Source of the DNA: Pollenia angustigena
Lineage: Eukaryota > Arthropoda > Insecta > Diptera > Polleniidae
NCBI GenBank assembly: GCA_930367215.1
Contig: OV884060.1
Coordinates: forward strand, 212,353,253 to 212,417,252
Length of the DNA: 64,000 nt
Direction of reading: 5' to 3'
Shown here: positions 54,219-64,000 of the stretch, piece by piece
How the letters are laid out: each line of letters starts with the position of its first letter
Position numbering within the stretch: position 1 is the first letter of the stretch
Notes under the pieces: model-generated
Seen by the model: the letters and a program-made list of their open reading frames with translations, nothing else
Told to the model about the DNA's origin: nothing
Database searches by the model: none
Made by a program: the position numbers and the translations under genes

Positions 54219-55620
54219 ATATAAAGATTTTCAACTTTAAATTTGTACAACCAACATACATACATAATTTTCTTTTACAGATTTTTACACAGTAAATTTT
54301 TAAAACAATTAGGTTTTATATCAGCTAGTTGTCTATTGGGTTTGCACACTTTTGTACTTTTGTACTAACATGCATCATTATTTCTGGGCATACAAAACAT
54401 TAAAAAAGCATCATAGATTTGCGGTTGTTCATTTTGGGAATATTGATAAAAAAAATTATTTGTAAAAAGAAAAAATGTATAGTATATATTTAAAGATTAA
54501 TTTATTAAAGAATAAAAAAGTTCATGTATTTAGTTACTATGTCTTAGTACCAAAAGGTAAAAATAATGGAACTAAGCCCTAGGGCCAGACCAAATTTGTG
54601 TGTTTCCTTACAATATTTTTCCAATATAACAAAAAAACAGGGGCGTGAGTTCTATAATGATACGTGCTGAATCGAAACTATTTTGGATTCGATTAAAGCA
54701 AACTAGTGGGGTGAAATTTTATTTTTATATAAAAGTCTATGAAATTATCCTTTTGGACAGACCGAATTCTTGTTTTCTTGCAATATTTTTCAAATAGGAA
54801 AAATATCAAAAAAACAGAAACGTGAATTCTATATATGATATGTTCTGAATTCAACGAATCAAGTTTGAATGAAATGTGTGGTTGATTCGAAAAAGCAATG
54901 TGCAAAATTAAGAACTACATATTCGATGACTTGCATGTAAAATAAAACAATAAAAATATATAACAAATTCGTATAATCTAGCAAATAACATACGTTTAAT
55001 AAAAAAAAAATATATATTTATGAACTTTTTATTTAATTGGGGTTTTTAGCTGTTCTAATTGTGGTCTGCCTAGACCAAAAGTGGTAAAAAGTTACAGTTA
55101 AGGGTTATGAAGCTTTTGGTTTGAAAATACCACATTCCATGTTTATAATAATTTGTAAACAAGGTATTTATACATAAGTGCTGTATGTAATAAATTCATT
55201 CATAAAAATTCATTATGAATATATTTAAGAAAATCCATAGTTTTCAGTGAGCTTTTTTTAAATGCAATTTTCTCAAAATGCCTTCGATATAACAACGGTA
55301 TCAAAAAATATAATATTAAATTGAGAACCCTCAAGATTTCATATGATATATGAGCTTCATAGCTCTGGAACAAATTTTTTTTTGCCCAAAATTTATACAT
55401 CTCTAATATAAGAATTTAATTACTTTCGATGAAACTTCTTTATATAGATGGACTATTTTACGTTCTTATTTATTAAAAACTAGATGACCCGTGCGAATAT
55501 TTCGCACCGTAATTTTTATCAATGAAAATATTAATTTTTCAATTTCTAATTATTTTTCGTCATTAGTGTTAGAAATAAGCTTTAAAATGAGATATCATTC
55601 ATTAAATTTGATGCGGTGGT

Positions 55621-57622
55621 CAGCGTTACCGTTATGCGACTAAAGTCGCATTTTTGCCCCCTTTTTAATGCCATGCCACTTTCTTTGCCCCTTTATTTTA
55701 AATCCCCTTTTGTATCATTTTGTATGTTTTGTGCCCCTTTTTGAACTTCCAGCTTTTATATGATTGTATGTTTTTACTTTACCGTATAGAAGTGCATCCG
55801 CTAAACGGATTTTTTTTAAATTAGCATTATAAAACAATAAGTGGTCCAATAGACTGAAAGTTGATACCCGGCAGTCCATGTTGAACTTATTAATAAATAT
55901 ATATAGATGCATATTTTCGAAAATTAGATACTTATATAACAACTAAAGAAACAGCATAGCACTGTAATGCATTAATAAAAATCGTACCACTACTAACTTC
56001 TCCTAATAAGAAATATCACAACTAAATTTGGTCCACCTATCACTCATAATAAAGGCGCTATTGTGCCAAAGCCCTTATTTTGGGAATATTAACGTGGTTA
56101 TAAGTCTATTACTAAGTCAATTAGTTACCGATTTTGTTAACTTAAAAATGGAACGACAAACTTATATAATAACGAACTTACATATATATTTCCAGCTGTG
56201 GCGAAGGGTAAAATTATATGCAACAGCTCATACACGTTAAGTTGCAAACAAGACGTGTTTTTTCACTGTGTATATATACATTCGAACATCTCTATAGTAA
56301 AGTTCTATAAAATGAAGCTTTCTATATAATGAACAAATTTAAAAATTATTATAATTTGATCTCCTTACACACAAAAAAAATCATAGGTAAAATTACCTAA
56401 AAATATGGTATACAATTAACTAAGCGCAAAGGTAGCATGGCAGTATCTTAGTTTCTTGATAACGATTTTAACAACAGTCACTCGTGTTAGTGGACAAAAA
56501 TGTAGCAGCATTTATTTTAAAATAAATTTGATCATTAAAAGTTAAATAAGCAGCACAAAAGGTTTTGTAGCCTAGCAGATTATTTTCCAGCACTTTATTT
56601 CTTACAAGCAATTAAACACTTAACGCAAAAGTCTTCAAACTGTTCCTTATATGGATATTACTGATAATGGATAATCGAACTAAAATACCAGTTTTTATAA
56701 ACAATAGTAAAAAAATTTTAGTTCTGTATAATATAGGGAAGTTCGACTATATATGGATGTGTCAAATGCTAAAAGACCTTACTCCACAAAATAAAGACTA
56801 GAGAAGAGCTTAAGGTGCTATCAGACGGGATGTATTTTACATATGTACTGTCAAATTTTCCATCTGTAAAAGTTGTACACATCGTGTGATACATATGAAA
56901 CTTTGCATGTGTAAAAAACATGTGGAAATACATATGTAAATTTTTCGATTAGAACACGCTCTATTTTCCTGTGGTAAACATAAACAAAACAGCTGGTTTG
57001 TTTTGAAACGTAAACAAAAGTCAGCTTTTGTTTACATTTATAGGTTATGTCATAAGGAAAAACATAAGCAGGTGTGATAGCAAAAATTATGAATCGTATG
57101 TAAAATGGAAATTTTGACATACATACGGAATTACATATGGGAAAGAAAAGTGACAGTACATATGTAAAATACATCCCGTCTGATAGCACCTTTAGCAATT
57201 CATATTTAAGCAATATATAATGGCCTAATTTTGTTATGTATATTTTCCTTTTATCTGGCTGGTAGCTTTGGAAAAACTCATATAAGATTAAAACCCTATA
57301 CCAATTTTTCATATTTTTTAAAAGAAAATATTTAAATTATAAAAGAACCAAATCATTTTTAAAGGGTTCACATCTAATTAGATAGTAATATAACAAAATT
57401 GAGAAATTTTCGAAAAGTGGAGTTAGGTCTTTTATTTACACATAAGAAGAGGCTTATTTTTTGTAACGTTTATGTTTTCCGTGAAAATAACTTAATAAAA
57501 ATGAAAATGGTCTTATTTTTAAAGTTGCCCCTTTTTTTCTCAGAATTCCCCTTTTTGTGCCACTTTTATTTTGAAAATCTCCTTTTTGTGCCCCTTTTTG
57601 AAAATTTTGAACGGTAACGCTG
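55621..57622. mobile_element. hAT element (CAGCGTTACCGTT), TSD GCGGTGGT
   Basis: CAGCGTTACCGTT at both ends in inverted orientation, perfect TSD GCGGTGGT (55613-55620, 57623-57630). Text just inside the ends repeats 'ccccttttt' and 'gccacttt'. A decayed coding scrap (GCATCCGCTAAACGGA at 55793) matches that near 24641-24655. The PIF-like MITE 56813-57191 is nested. Confidence 0.92.
56813..57191. mobile_element. PIF/Harbinger-like MITE, perfect 41-bp TIR
   Basis: TIR AGGTGCTATCAGACGGGATG continues perfectly for about 41 bp at both ends; TTA on both sides (56810-56812, 57192-57194). CATATGT motifs are repeated inside. The undiverged TIR suggests recent mobility. Confidence 0.92.
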
Positions 57623-57961
57623 GCGGTGGTATGGGAGATATTTGCAACCGACAAAACAAGTGCTTTAGAAATAATATATATATGATTAAGTGCATTTAAA
57701 ATGTATTTTTTTGGAAAATATAACAAAAACACAATTTTAAACCTACAATTTAATTTTGCATAAATACCGCAATTACGTATTTTAATTTAAATATGTAGTT
57801 TCCATAATAAAAAGAAGTTTCTTTTAAAACATTAATAAAGGCAAAAAAGCCTTTGTTATAAAAAATTTCAAGACTTTTCTCTTCAAAATAAGATTTTTTT
57901 TCGCCAAAAGAAGATTTTCCTTCCAAATCTTCTGGCAACGCTGTGTGCATGTATGTGTGGC

Positions 57962-58538
57962 CAGGGTTGTCAGATTTTTTTGAGCTCCATCGCCAAACCG
58001 GATGTCAGAAATCGCCAAACGACGATTCTGTTCAGTTTTTGTAAAATTTTCTTTTTTTTTAATTAAATTTTGCATACAAAAAACGCTAGTATAACTTTTC
58101 AGTCAAAAATCGCCAAAAACCGAGAAAAAATACAAAAAGGTCGCCGAAGTAAATTTTGTTTTGTTTCTGTAATTTAAAATGGAGATCATATATGTATTCA
58201 GTTAAAAACTTAAATTAAGTATACAAGTCTATAAGATCGTACACTTTAGCCTCACCGATTTCATTGCTGGAGTTTTGACCTACATACAATTCGAATTAAA
58301 TGGTGACTGAATATAAAATTCACTTAATATGTTTTTTTATATTAATAATAATAACAAAAAATGTCAGGTTGTTAAACAAAATCTCCGATATAATATAAAT
58401 GGTACAAATAGCAAGTTAATCGCCAGTTATACCAGAAATCGCCATAAAAGTCGCCAGTCGCCAAATGGGAAATCCCATCGCCAAACACGTTTCAAAATCG
58501 CCACGTTTGGCGAGAAATCGCCATATCTGACAGCCCTG
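57962..58538. mobile_element. hAT MITE with AATCGCCA repeats, TSD TGTGTGGC
   Basis: CAGGGTTGTCAGAT and, inward from the right, CAGGGCTGTCAGAT; perfect TSD TGTGTGGC (57954-57961, 58539-58546). At least ten AATCGCCA/TCGCCAAA motifs lie near both ends. No coding capacity. Confidence 0.92.
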
Positions 58539-58814
58539 TGTGTGGCAAAAAACCAAAAAAGTAAAAAAAAAATAGTGAAATTTATTATTTATGACCCTCC
58601 TTTCGGAAGGTCTTGGCAAAAATTATTTTTAGACTCATTAGAGTGCTCCTCTCCACGGAAATCTTTAAGCTGAAGGTCCACACCATGTGTTTATGCGTCT
58701 GTCCTTTTTATGCATTTGACAAACAAGTTGAATCAGTGTAATTGTATATGACAAGTTACACAACAAAATGCAGAGAATGCATAGACGCATCAACGCATGA
58801 AAGTAGGTTTACTT

Positions 58815-59219
58815 CAGTGCTGATCAAAAATGAAATGCTTGTGTATTGGTGAGAATATGAGACAAATTTTGAAATACAGTACAACAAAAAAGTAAATGAA
58901 AAGATTTTTATAAAAATGTAATCGTAAAAATTGTTTTGGTTTAAAAATCGGTTTAATACTTCAATACACAATTAATTTGCTATTTGGTAAAACAAAATAT
59001 GTTTCCTTATATTTTAAAGGTAAAAACAAAATGCAGTATTTATCATAAAAAATTTTCGTAATGGTACGAACATTTTTTACGCATTATTTTTTAAAATCAA
59101 CTAAAGCACCCGCCAAGCATGTGCACTATTTGCCGTCTGAAAGACAACTGAATTAAAAGAGCATAAAAAAGTGATGGGTGGAGCCAAAAAGCAATTGCTC
59201 CATGAAATGATCACCACTG
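58815..59219. mobile_element. hAT MITE, TSD GTTTACTT
   Basis: CAGTGCTGATCA and, inward from the right, CAGTGGTGATCA. The left TSD GTTTACTT is at 58807-58814. The right TSD is itself split by the next MITE: GTTTA at 59220-59224 and CTT after the second TTA at 59986-59988. Confidence 0.85.
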
Positions 59220-59224
59220 GTTTA

Positions 59225-59982
59225 AGCTGAAGGTCCACACCATGCGTTTATGCGTCTGTCCTTTTTATGCATTTGACAAAAAAGTTGAATCAGTGTAATT
59301 GTATATGACAAGTTACACAACAAAATGCAGATAATGCATAGACGCATCAACGCATGAAAGTAGGTTTACTTTCTACTTTTGTATCCGTCGCATGTATGGT
59401 GAAAAAAAGTCAGCTGTTATTGATGGCCATGTATGGCAAATCATATTTTATTTTCAATGTTATCGATAAATATGTTTGTGTGGTTGATTACTTTTTACTA
59501 TGTTTTTGCATTAAAAAAGGTTTTTAATAAGAGAAAAAGCTTTCGTTATAAAGATTGTATAAAAATTAATGAATAAAATACATTAAAATTAATTTTTAGC
59601 ACAATTTAACAAGAACAAAATTTGCCATTCTACTTATCGATTGCTTTTATCTTCTGAGTGTCATCTTTGTTGTGCTTATTATTTTTTTTAACAAATGCCA
59701 TGAATTGGAAACATATTGATACCGTGAAAAATCACGAATATTTTTAAAATAAAAGCTTACTCTCTTATGAATTCTATTAAATAAATTCTATTAAAATATC
59801 AATTACACTCTCAATTTCTTGCAAAATTGTTTTTAATTGTTAACATATTAACACAACAGCTGATAAAAAAAAAAATTTGGCGCATGAAACGCATTGCATG
59901 TAACTTGAATTTAGAAACGCATAAAATGCACAAAAAGTATCATACGCATCTACGCATGAACGCATGGTGTGGACCTTCAGCT
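59225..59982 (+). mobile_element. TTA-type MITE, inner copy 1 (758 bp)
   Basis: Complete AGCTGAAGGTCCACACCATG element with TTA on both sides (59222-59224, 59983-59985), inserted in the TSD of the hAT MITE just before it. Confidence 0.92.
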
Positions 59983-60377
59983 TTACTTTCTACTTTTGTA
60001 TCCGTCGCATGTGTGGTGAAAAAAGTCAGCTGTTATTGATGGCCATGGATGGCAAATCATATTTTATTTTCAAAGTTATCGATAAATATGTTTGTGTGGT
60101 GGATTATTTTTTACTATGTTTTCGCATTAAAAAAGGTTTTTAATAAGAGAAAAAGCTTTCGTAATAAAGATTGTATAAACTTTAATGAATAAAATACATT
60201 AAAATTAATTTTTAGCACAATTTAACAAGAACAAAATATGCCATTCTAGTTATCGATTACTTTTATCTTCTGAGTGTCATCTTTGTTGTGTTAACTATTT
60301 TTTTTAACAAATACCATGAATTGGAAACTTATTGTGATACCGTGAAAAATCACGAATATTTTTATAATAAAAGCTTA

Positions 60378-61220
60378 AGCTGAAGGTCCACACCATGCGT
60401 TCATGCGTAGATGCGTATGATACTTTTTGTGCATTTTATGCGATTCTAAATTCAAGTTACATGCAATGCGTTTTATGCGCCAAATTTTTTTTTTTTTTAT
60501 CAGCTGTTGTGCTAATATGTTTAACAATTTTGCAAGAAATTGAGAGTGTAATTGATATTTTAATAGAATTTATTTAATAGAATTTATAGGGGAGAAAGCT
60601 TTTATTATAAAAATATTAGTGATTTTTCACGGTATCAATATGTTTCCAATTCATGACATTTGTTAAAAAAAATAATAGACACAACAAAGATGACACTCAG
60701 AAGATAAAAGTAATCGATAAGTAGAATGGCAAATTTTGTTCTTGTTAAATTGTGCTAAAAATTAATTTTAATGTATTTTAATCATTAAAGTTTATACAAT
60801 CTTTATTACGAAAGCTTTTTCTCTTATTAAAACCCTTTTTTAATGCGAAAACATAGTAAAAAGTAATCCACCACACAAACATATTTATCGATAACATTGA
60901 AAATAAAATATGATTTGCCATCCATGGCCATCAATAACAGCTGACTTTTTTTCACCACACATGCGACGGATACAAAAGTAGAAAGTAAACCTACTTTCAT
61001 GCGTTGATGCGTCTATGCATTCTCTGCATTTTGTTGTGTAACTTGTCATATACAATTACACTGATTCAACTTTTTTGTCAAATGCATAAAAAGGACAGAC
61101 GCATAAACGCATGGTGTGGACCTTCAGCTTAACTTGTCATATACAATTACACTGATTCAACTTTTTTGTCAAATGCATAAAAAGGACAGACGCATAAACG
61201 CATGGTGTGGACCTTCAGCT
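60378..61220 (-). mobile_element. TTA-type MITE, inner copy 2, inverted
   Basis: Reverse orientation to the other two copies, TTA on both sides (60375-60377, 61221-61223). The 843-bp length includes a 91-bp terminal tandem duplication (61041-61131 and 61132-61222), so two copies of the right terminus stand in a row. Confidence 0.9.
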
Positions 61221-61439
61221 TTACTCCCCTATGAATTCTATTAAATAAATTCTATTAAAATATCAATTACACTCTCAATTTCTTGCAAAATTGTTTTTAA
61301 TTGTTAAACATATTAGCACAACAGCTGATAAAAAACACAAATTTGGCGCATAAGACGCATTGCATGTAACTTGAATTTAGAAACGCATAAAAAATATCAT
61401 ACGCATCTACGCATGAACGCATGGTGTGGACCTTCAGCT

Positions 61440-62635
61440 TTAGTAAAAGGCGAAAGATTTATTCGACAACTGAAGAGAAGCCAGAGTGAATAAAACATTA
61501 CTTTTCTAATATATATACTTGAAATTTTATGTAAACACAATGAGAATTATAAAGAATAAAAGATAAAACAAAAAACAAACAAAAATGTTTAAACCAGTGA
61601 TGAAAGATGCAGTACTAAATATTGTACTATTTTCAGTACTTTTTCTTTAAAAAAGTACCATCAGTTTAAAGTACTCCTTTATCGTTACGCTACCTCGTTT
61701 AGAAATCCAGCGTTGCTATCTTTTTTTAAACATTAACAACATTTATGTAATGTAATTTTTAAAGCGTTTTAACTACAGGGCTTCGATAACAGTAAAACGT
61801 AGTATGTATTAACTATTTTTACTCATCACTAGTTAACAAACATATTTTAAACACTACTAAAAAAAAATATTAAAAACTTTTTGTTCGGGAAGTACAAACG
61901 AAAACAAAAAACGCCTTAAAACTTTGAAAAAAATGAAGGCTGCTTCCAATGATAAATATAATTTTAAGTTATGTGAACTTCATAGTCTTGCAATTTTAGA
62001 ATGTTATCAAAGTTATTTTCGGGAATACAAAGTTTATTATTAATACGATCTTCGTATGACGTGCTAAATTCCCAGTTTTTCATATTTGATAAATGCACTG
62101 TAATTTATTGTTGAGGGAAAGCAAGCCTCTATGCGCATTTCGCCGGTTGCTTGCACCAGCTCATCAGGACACCTTTTCCAAAGATTTTAGAAAAGCCAAA
62201 AATATTAAACAAATAAAACCTTAAGCGAATAAGAGTTATAAACACTCTAAGTCTTACCTCTTATTCGCTTAAGGTTTTATTACTGTTTATTTTCGATGTG
62301 CAAAACATTTAATTTTTTCGTACAACTACCCTTAAAACAAAAACAAATTCCAAAAACTTTGTTTTTGTTTTAAATGTAATTGTTCGAAAGAAAGAATTCT
62401 TTCGCACAACGAAAATAGCCTATTAGTATTTTAGTTTTATATATTTTTGTTTCTTTTTTAAATTTATTTTTCAATAAAATATATGTTTCATAAAAAGTAC
62501 CAAAATATTGAACTAAGTATACTCTTTGGTTAGTACCATCTCAATTTTTAAATTTGCCAACACTGCTCACCGTACTATTAATACCGCTTTGGATTGATTT
62601 GAGTACGGATGGATGGATTTTTCTATTGAGTGTAA
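61440..62635. repeat. AGTACT-rich element remains
   Basis: CAGTGATG at 61596 and, inward from 62567, CAGTGTTGGC with AGTACT motifs close to both ends suggest another hAT-like MITE, but no matching TSD was found. The middle holds the hairpin 62212-62281. No gene is supported. Confidence 0.4.
62212..62281. repeat. perfect 24-bp stem hairpin
   Basis: AATAAAACCTTAAGCGAATA plus AGAG pairs exactly with the sequence ending at 62281; the loop is 22 nt. A related single-stranded piece ('accaaataaaactgtt', 'aagaattataagcaac') occurs at about 34370-34420. Confidence 0.85.
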
Positions 62636-63392
62636 CCCCGGGTCTCCACGTAGCAATATTTATTGCGGCTAACGTCAAATTTGATTGCTCCATAAAATTT
62701 GCGACGTATAGACCTCATATTGCCATGAGTGGCAATCCATTGCGCAATGATTGCTCTTCTTATTGCTTGAGCAATTATTGCTTATCAATCTGCTGTCAAA
62801 TCAGTTGTAATTTATCTGACATTTCATATCTCTGTACAGTTGGTTATTTATTAGAGTGTTTATTTATTAAAAAAGCAAGTGAAAAAATACTTCAACAAAA
62901 TGCAGAAAAAGATTTTATATATTATGCTGGGTACACACTATGCAACACATTTACGCAATCTAGTGAATTAAATTCATTTTCATTCATTCCAGGTTGCATC
63001 AACATCAAAACGCTTTGATATTTTGAGGTTGCATTGAAACAGATTGCATATAGGTTGCACCGTGTGTACCCAGCATTATATTTTTAAATAAACGTCAATA
63101 TCAACAAAAGCAAACGACGAATTTGTTTTTTTTGTATATTTTTATTTGCTCAATAGAACAATACAAGTTTTAGGTTTTTTTTTAATAACAACCACTTTAA
63201 AACACAACATAAAAAATTTGTCATAAATACAGCCACAAAACTTTATACAATTACTCGCGGTGAAAATTGCAAATTTATGGCAAAGCAATTTCAAGTGTTC
63301 TCCAGCAATATAATCGGCAATCATTGCTCCATTTTTCTGCCGACGTTATTGCTTGTACTTAGCAATAAAAATTGCTACGTGGAGACCCAGCG
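62636..63392. mobile_element. PIF/Harbinger-like MITE with ATTGC repeats, TSD TAA
   Basis: CCCCGGGTCTCCACGTAGCA and, inward from the right, CGCTGGGTCTCCACGTAGCA; TAA on both sides (62633-62635, 63393-63395). Numerous GCAATNATTGC-like motifs near both ends. The 154-codon frame crossing it is not protein-like. A 151-bp MITE is nested. Confidence 0.85.
62925..63075. mobile_element. 151-bp MITE, TSD TTA
   Basis: TGCTGGGTACACACTATGCA and, inward from the right, TGCTGGGTACACACGGTGCA; TTA on both sides (62922-62924, 63076-63078). Confidence 0.88.
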
Positions 63393-64000
63393 TAAAGAAG
63401 AGAATTCTTACAACTATCTCTTCAGAGATATTTGCCACATAACACTTACCGCCATTCAGTGTTACCGTTCGCCCGACTAAAGTCGCAATTTGACCCTTTT
63501 TCAGCGGTCTGCGACTTTTTGTGAGACTTTTTTTTATCACCGACTTTTGCGACTATTTTAATTTTTCTGCTACTTTTTACCCTTTTTGTTAAGATTCTTA
63601 CAAAACATTCAATTTTCTTATTATTTGTATCAAAAAAAAAATTCATCAAAATAGCCTCGTCAAAATTTAAAAACAATTCATAAATTATTGTTCATTTGGC
63701 AACACTTTTATTACAGTTTTGCAACCTTGTCATGTATAAAACGTATTTGAGGCGAATTCAGTTCAAGGTGGTGGCAAGTTTTGACAGTTCGGACCAATGT
63801 GTTTTAATTTGTCAGTGTTTTGTTAGAAATGGTTGACATTTCGAATCGTAAATACCAGCAATGCAATGCAAAAAACCTCTGTTGTTTCTGTTGGTTTTGG
63901 ATTGTTGTAGTCTTAGCACCACCTGTAGTTTTCGAATCGTAAACACTAGCAAAGCAATGTAAAAACATGCAATTCAATGCTGTCATCTTTAAATTTAATA
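63393..64000. other. hAT-end-like fragment and unassigned end
   Basis: CAGTGTTACCGTTCGCC at 63458-63474, followed by 'actaaagtcgcaatttgac', resembles the left end of the hAT element at 55621. No opposite end is certain (GGCAACACTT at 63700 is a weak candidate). Beyond it two similar segments ('cgaatcgtaaataccagca', 63842; 'cgaatcgtaaacactagc', 63934) form an imperfect direct repeat about 92 bp apart. No gene supported. Confidence 0.45.

Larger units (their letters stand above)
55484..57672. mobile_element. short element (GATGACCCGTGCGAA), split by an hAT
   Basis: Relative to E2, E3 gains 'tagatgacccgtgcgaa'... up to ...'aataatatatatatgat'. Without the nested hAT it is only about 180 bp, with a (TA)n-like end. 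It looks like the end piece of a longer element, but I cannot name the family. Confidence 0.5.
54081..57943. mobile_element. hAT element (CAGCGTTGCCAGAA), copy E3, TSD TGTGCATG
   Basis: CAGCGTTGCCAGAATTAAG and CAGCGTTGCCAGAAG ends; perfect TSD TGTGCATG (54073-54080, 57944-57951). Same backbone as E2. It carries a 20-bp repeat expansion near the left end and a nested insertion at about 55484-57672. Confidence 0.92.
58668..61439. mobile_element. TTA-type MITE, outer copy, split three times
   Basis: TIR AGCTGAAGGTCCACACCATG; TTA on both sides (58665-58667, 61440-61442). Interrupted by an hAT MITE (58815-59219) and by two copies of its own family (59225-59982, 60378-61220). Removing the three insertions and their duplications leaves 752 bp, in line with 758 bp for the uninterrupted inner copy. 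Confidence 0.88.

Noticed and set aside
62554..63018. 154-codon frame near the right end
   Set aside because: It spans the ends of two different MITEs and their ATTGC repeats, so it cannot be one gene.
1..64000. CRISPR arrays, prokaryotic operons or phage genes
   Set aside because: No regularly spaced direct repeats with unique spacers and no prokaryotic-type genes; all signs point to an insect genome.

Overview
The window reads as AT-rich intergenic DNA from a true fly, most likely a calyptrate (blowfly or house-fly relatives). This placement is an inference. It rests on insect-type mariner transposases, hAT transposases of insect type, and dispersed repeats with a GTCY proto-microsatellite of the mini-me/DINE-1 kind. 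I found no ordinary host gene, rRNA, canonical tRNA or CRISPR array. Almost everything is transposon on transposon, and most boundaries below come from reading terminal inverted repeats (TIRs) together with target-site duplications (TSDs). Several boundaries are confirmed by an uninterrupted sister copy elsewhere in the same window.

Layout. 0-12 kb: a broken mariner transposase, then a dispersed repeat split by a 2.36-kb near-perfect palindrome, a 4-kb TIR element and an hAT derivative. The 4-kb element carries several nested elements, a tRNA-derived SINE and a small two-exon reading frame. 12-20 kb: an hAT MITE, then a 4.5-kb hAT element split by a BED-finger hAT and by a second copy of the CCCGGG hAT derivative. 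20-24 kb: an intact mariner-type element nested in a MITE nested in another TIR element, followed by a 5'-truncated LINE. 24-33 kb: nested MITEs, a dead mariner copy and an hAT with a ZMYM1-like transposase relic. 33-44 kb: many MITEs with 3-bp TSDs and a second intact mariner-type element. 44-47 kb: GTCY dispersed repeats with 153-bp tandem repeats. 48.7-58.5 kb: four hAT insertions packed into about 70 bp of original DNA. 58.7-61.4 kb: one MITE family inserted three times into itself. 61.4-64 kb: further MITEs.

Two transposase genes are intact (21158-22243 and 37002-38084), each 360-361 residues with all three catalytic Asp. The remaining transposase genes are pseudogenes. Two patterns look worth following up. 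One is a set of elements with CCCWG termini, 2-bp TC duplications and a different palindromic subterminal repeat in each element. The other is a conserved 3' splice-acceptor-like TTTCAG placed 14-19 nt before the transposase start in five mariner-type copies.
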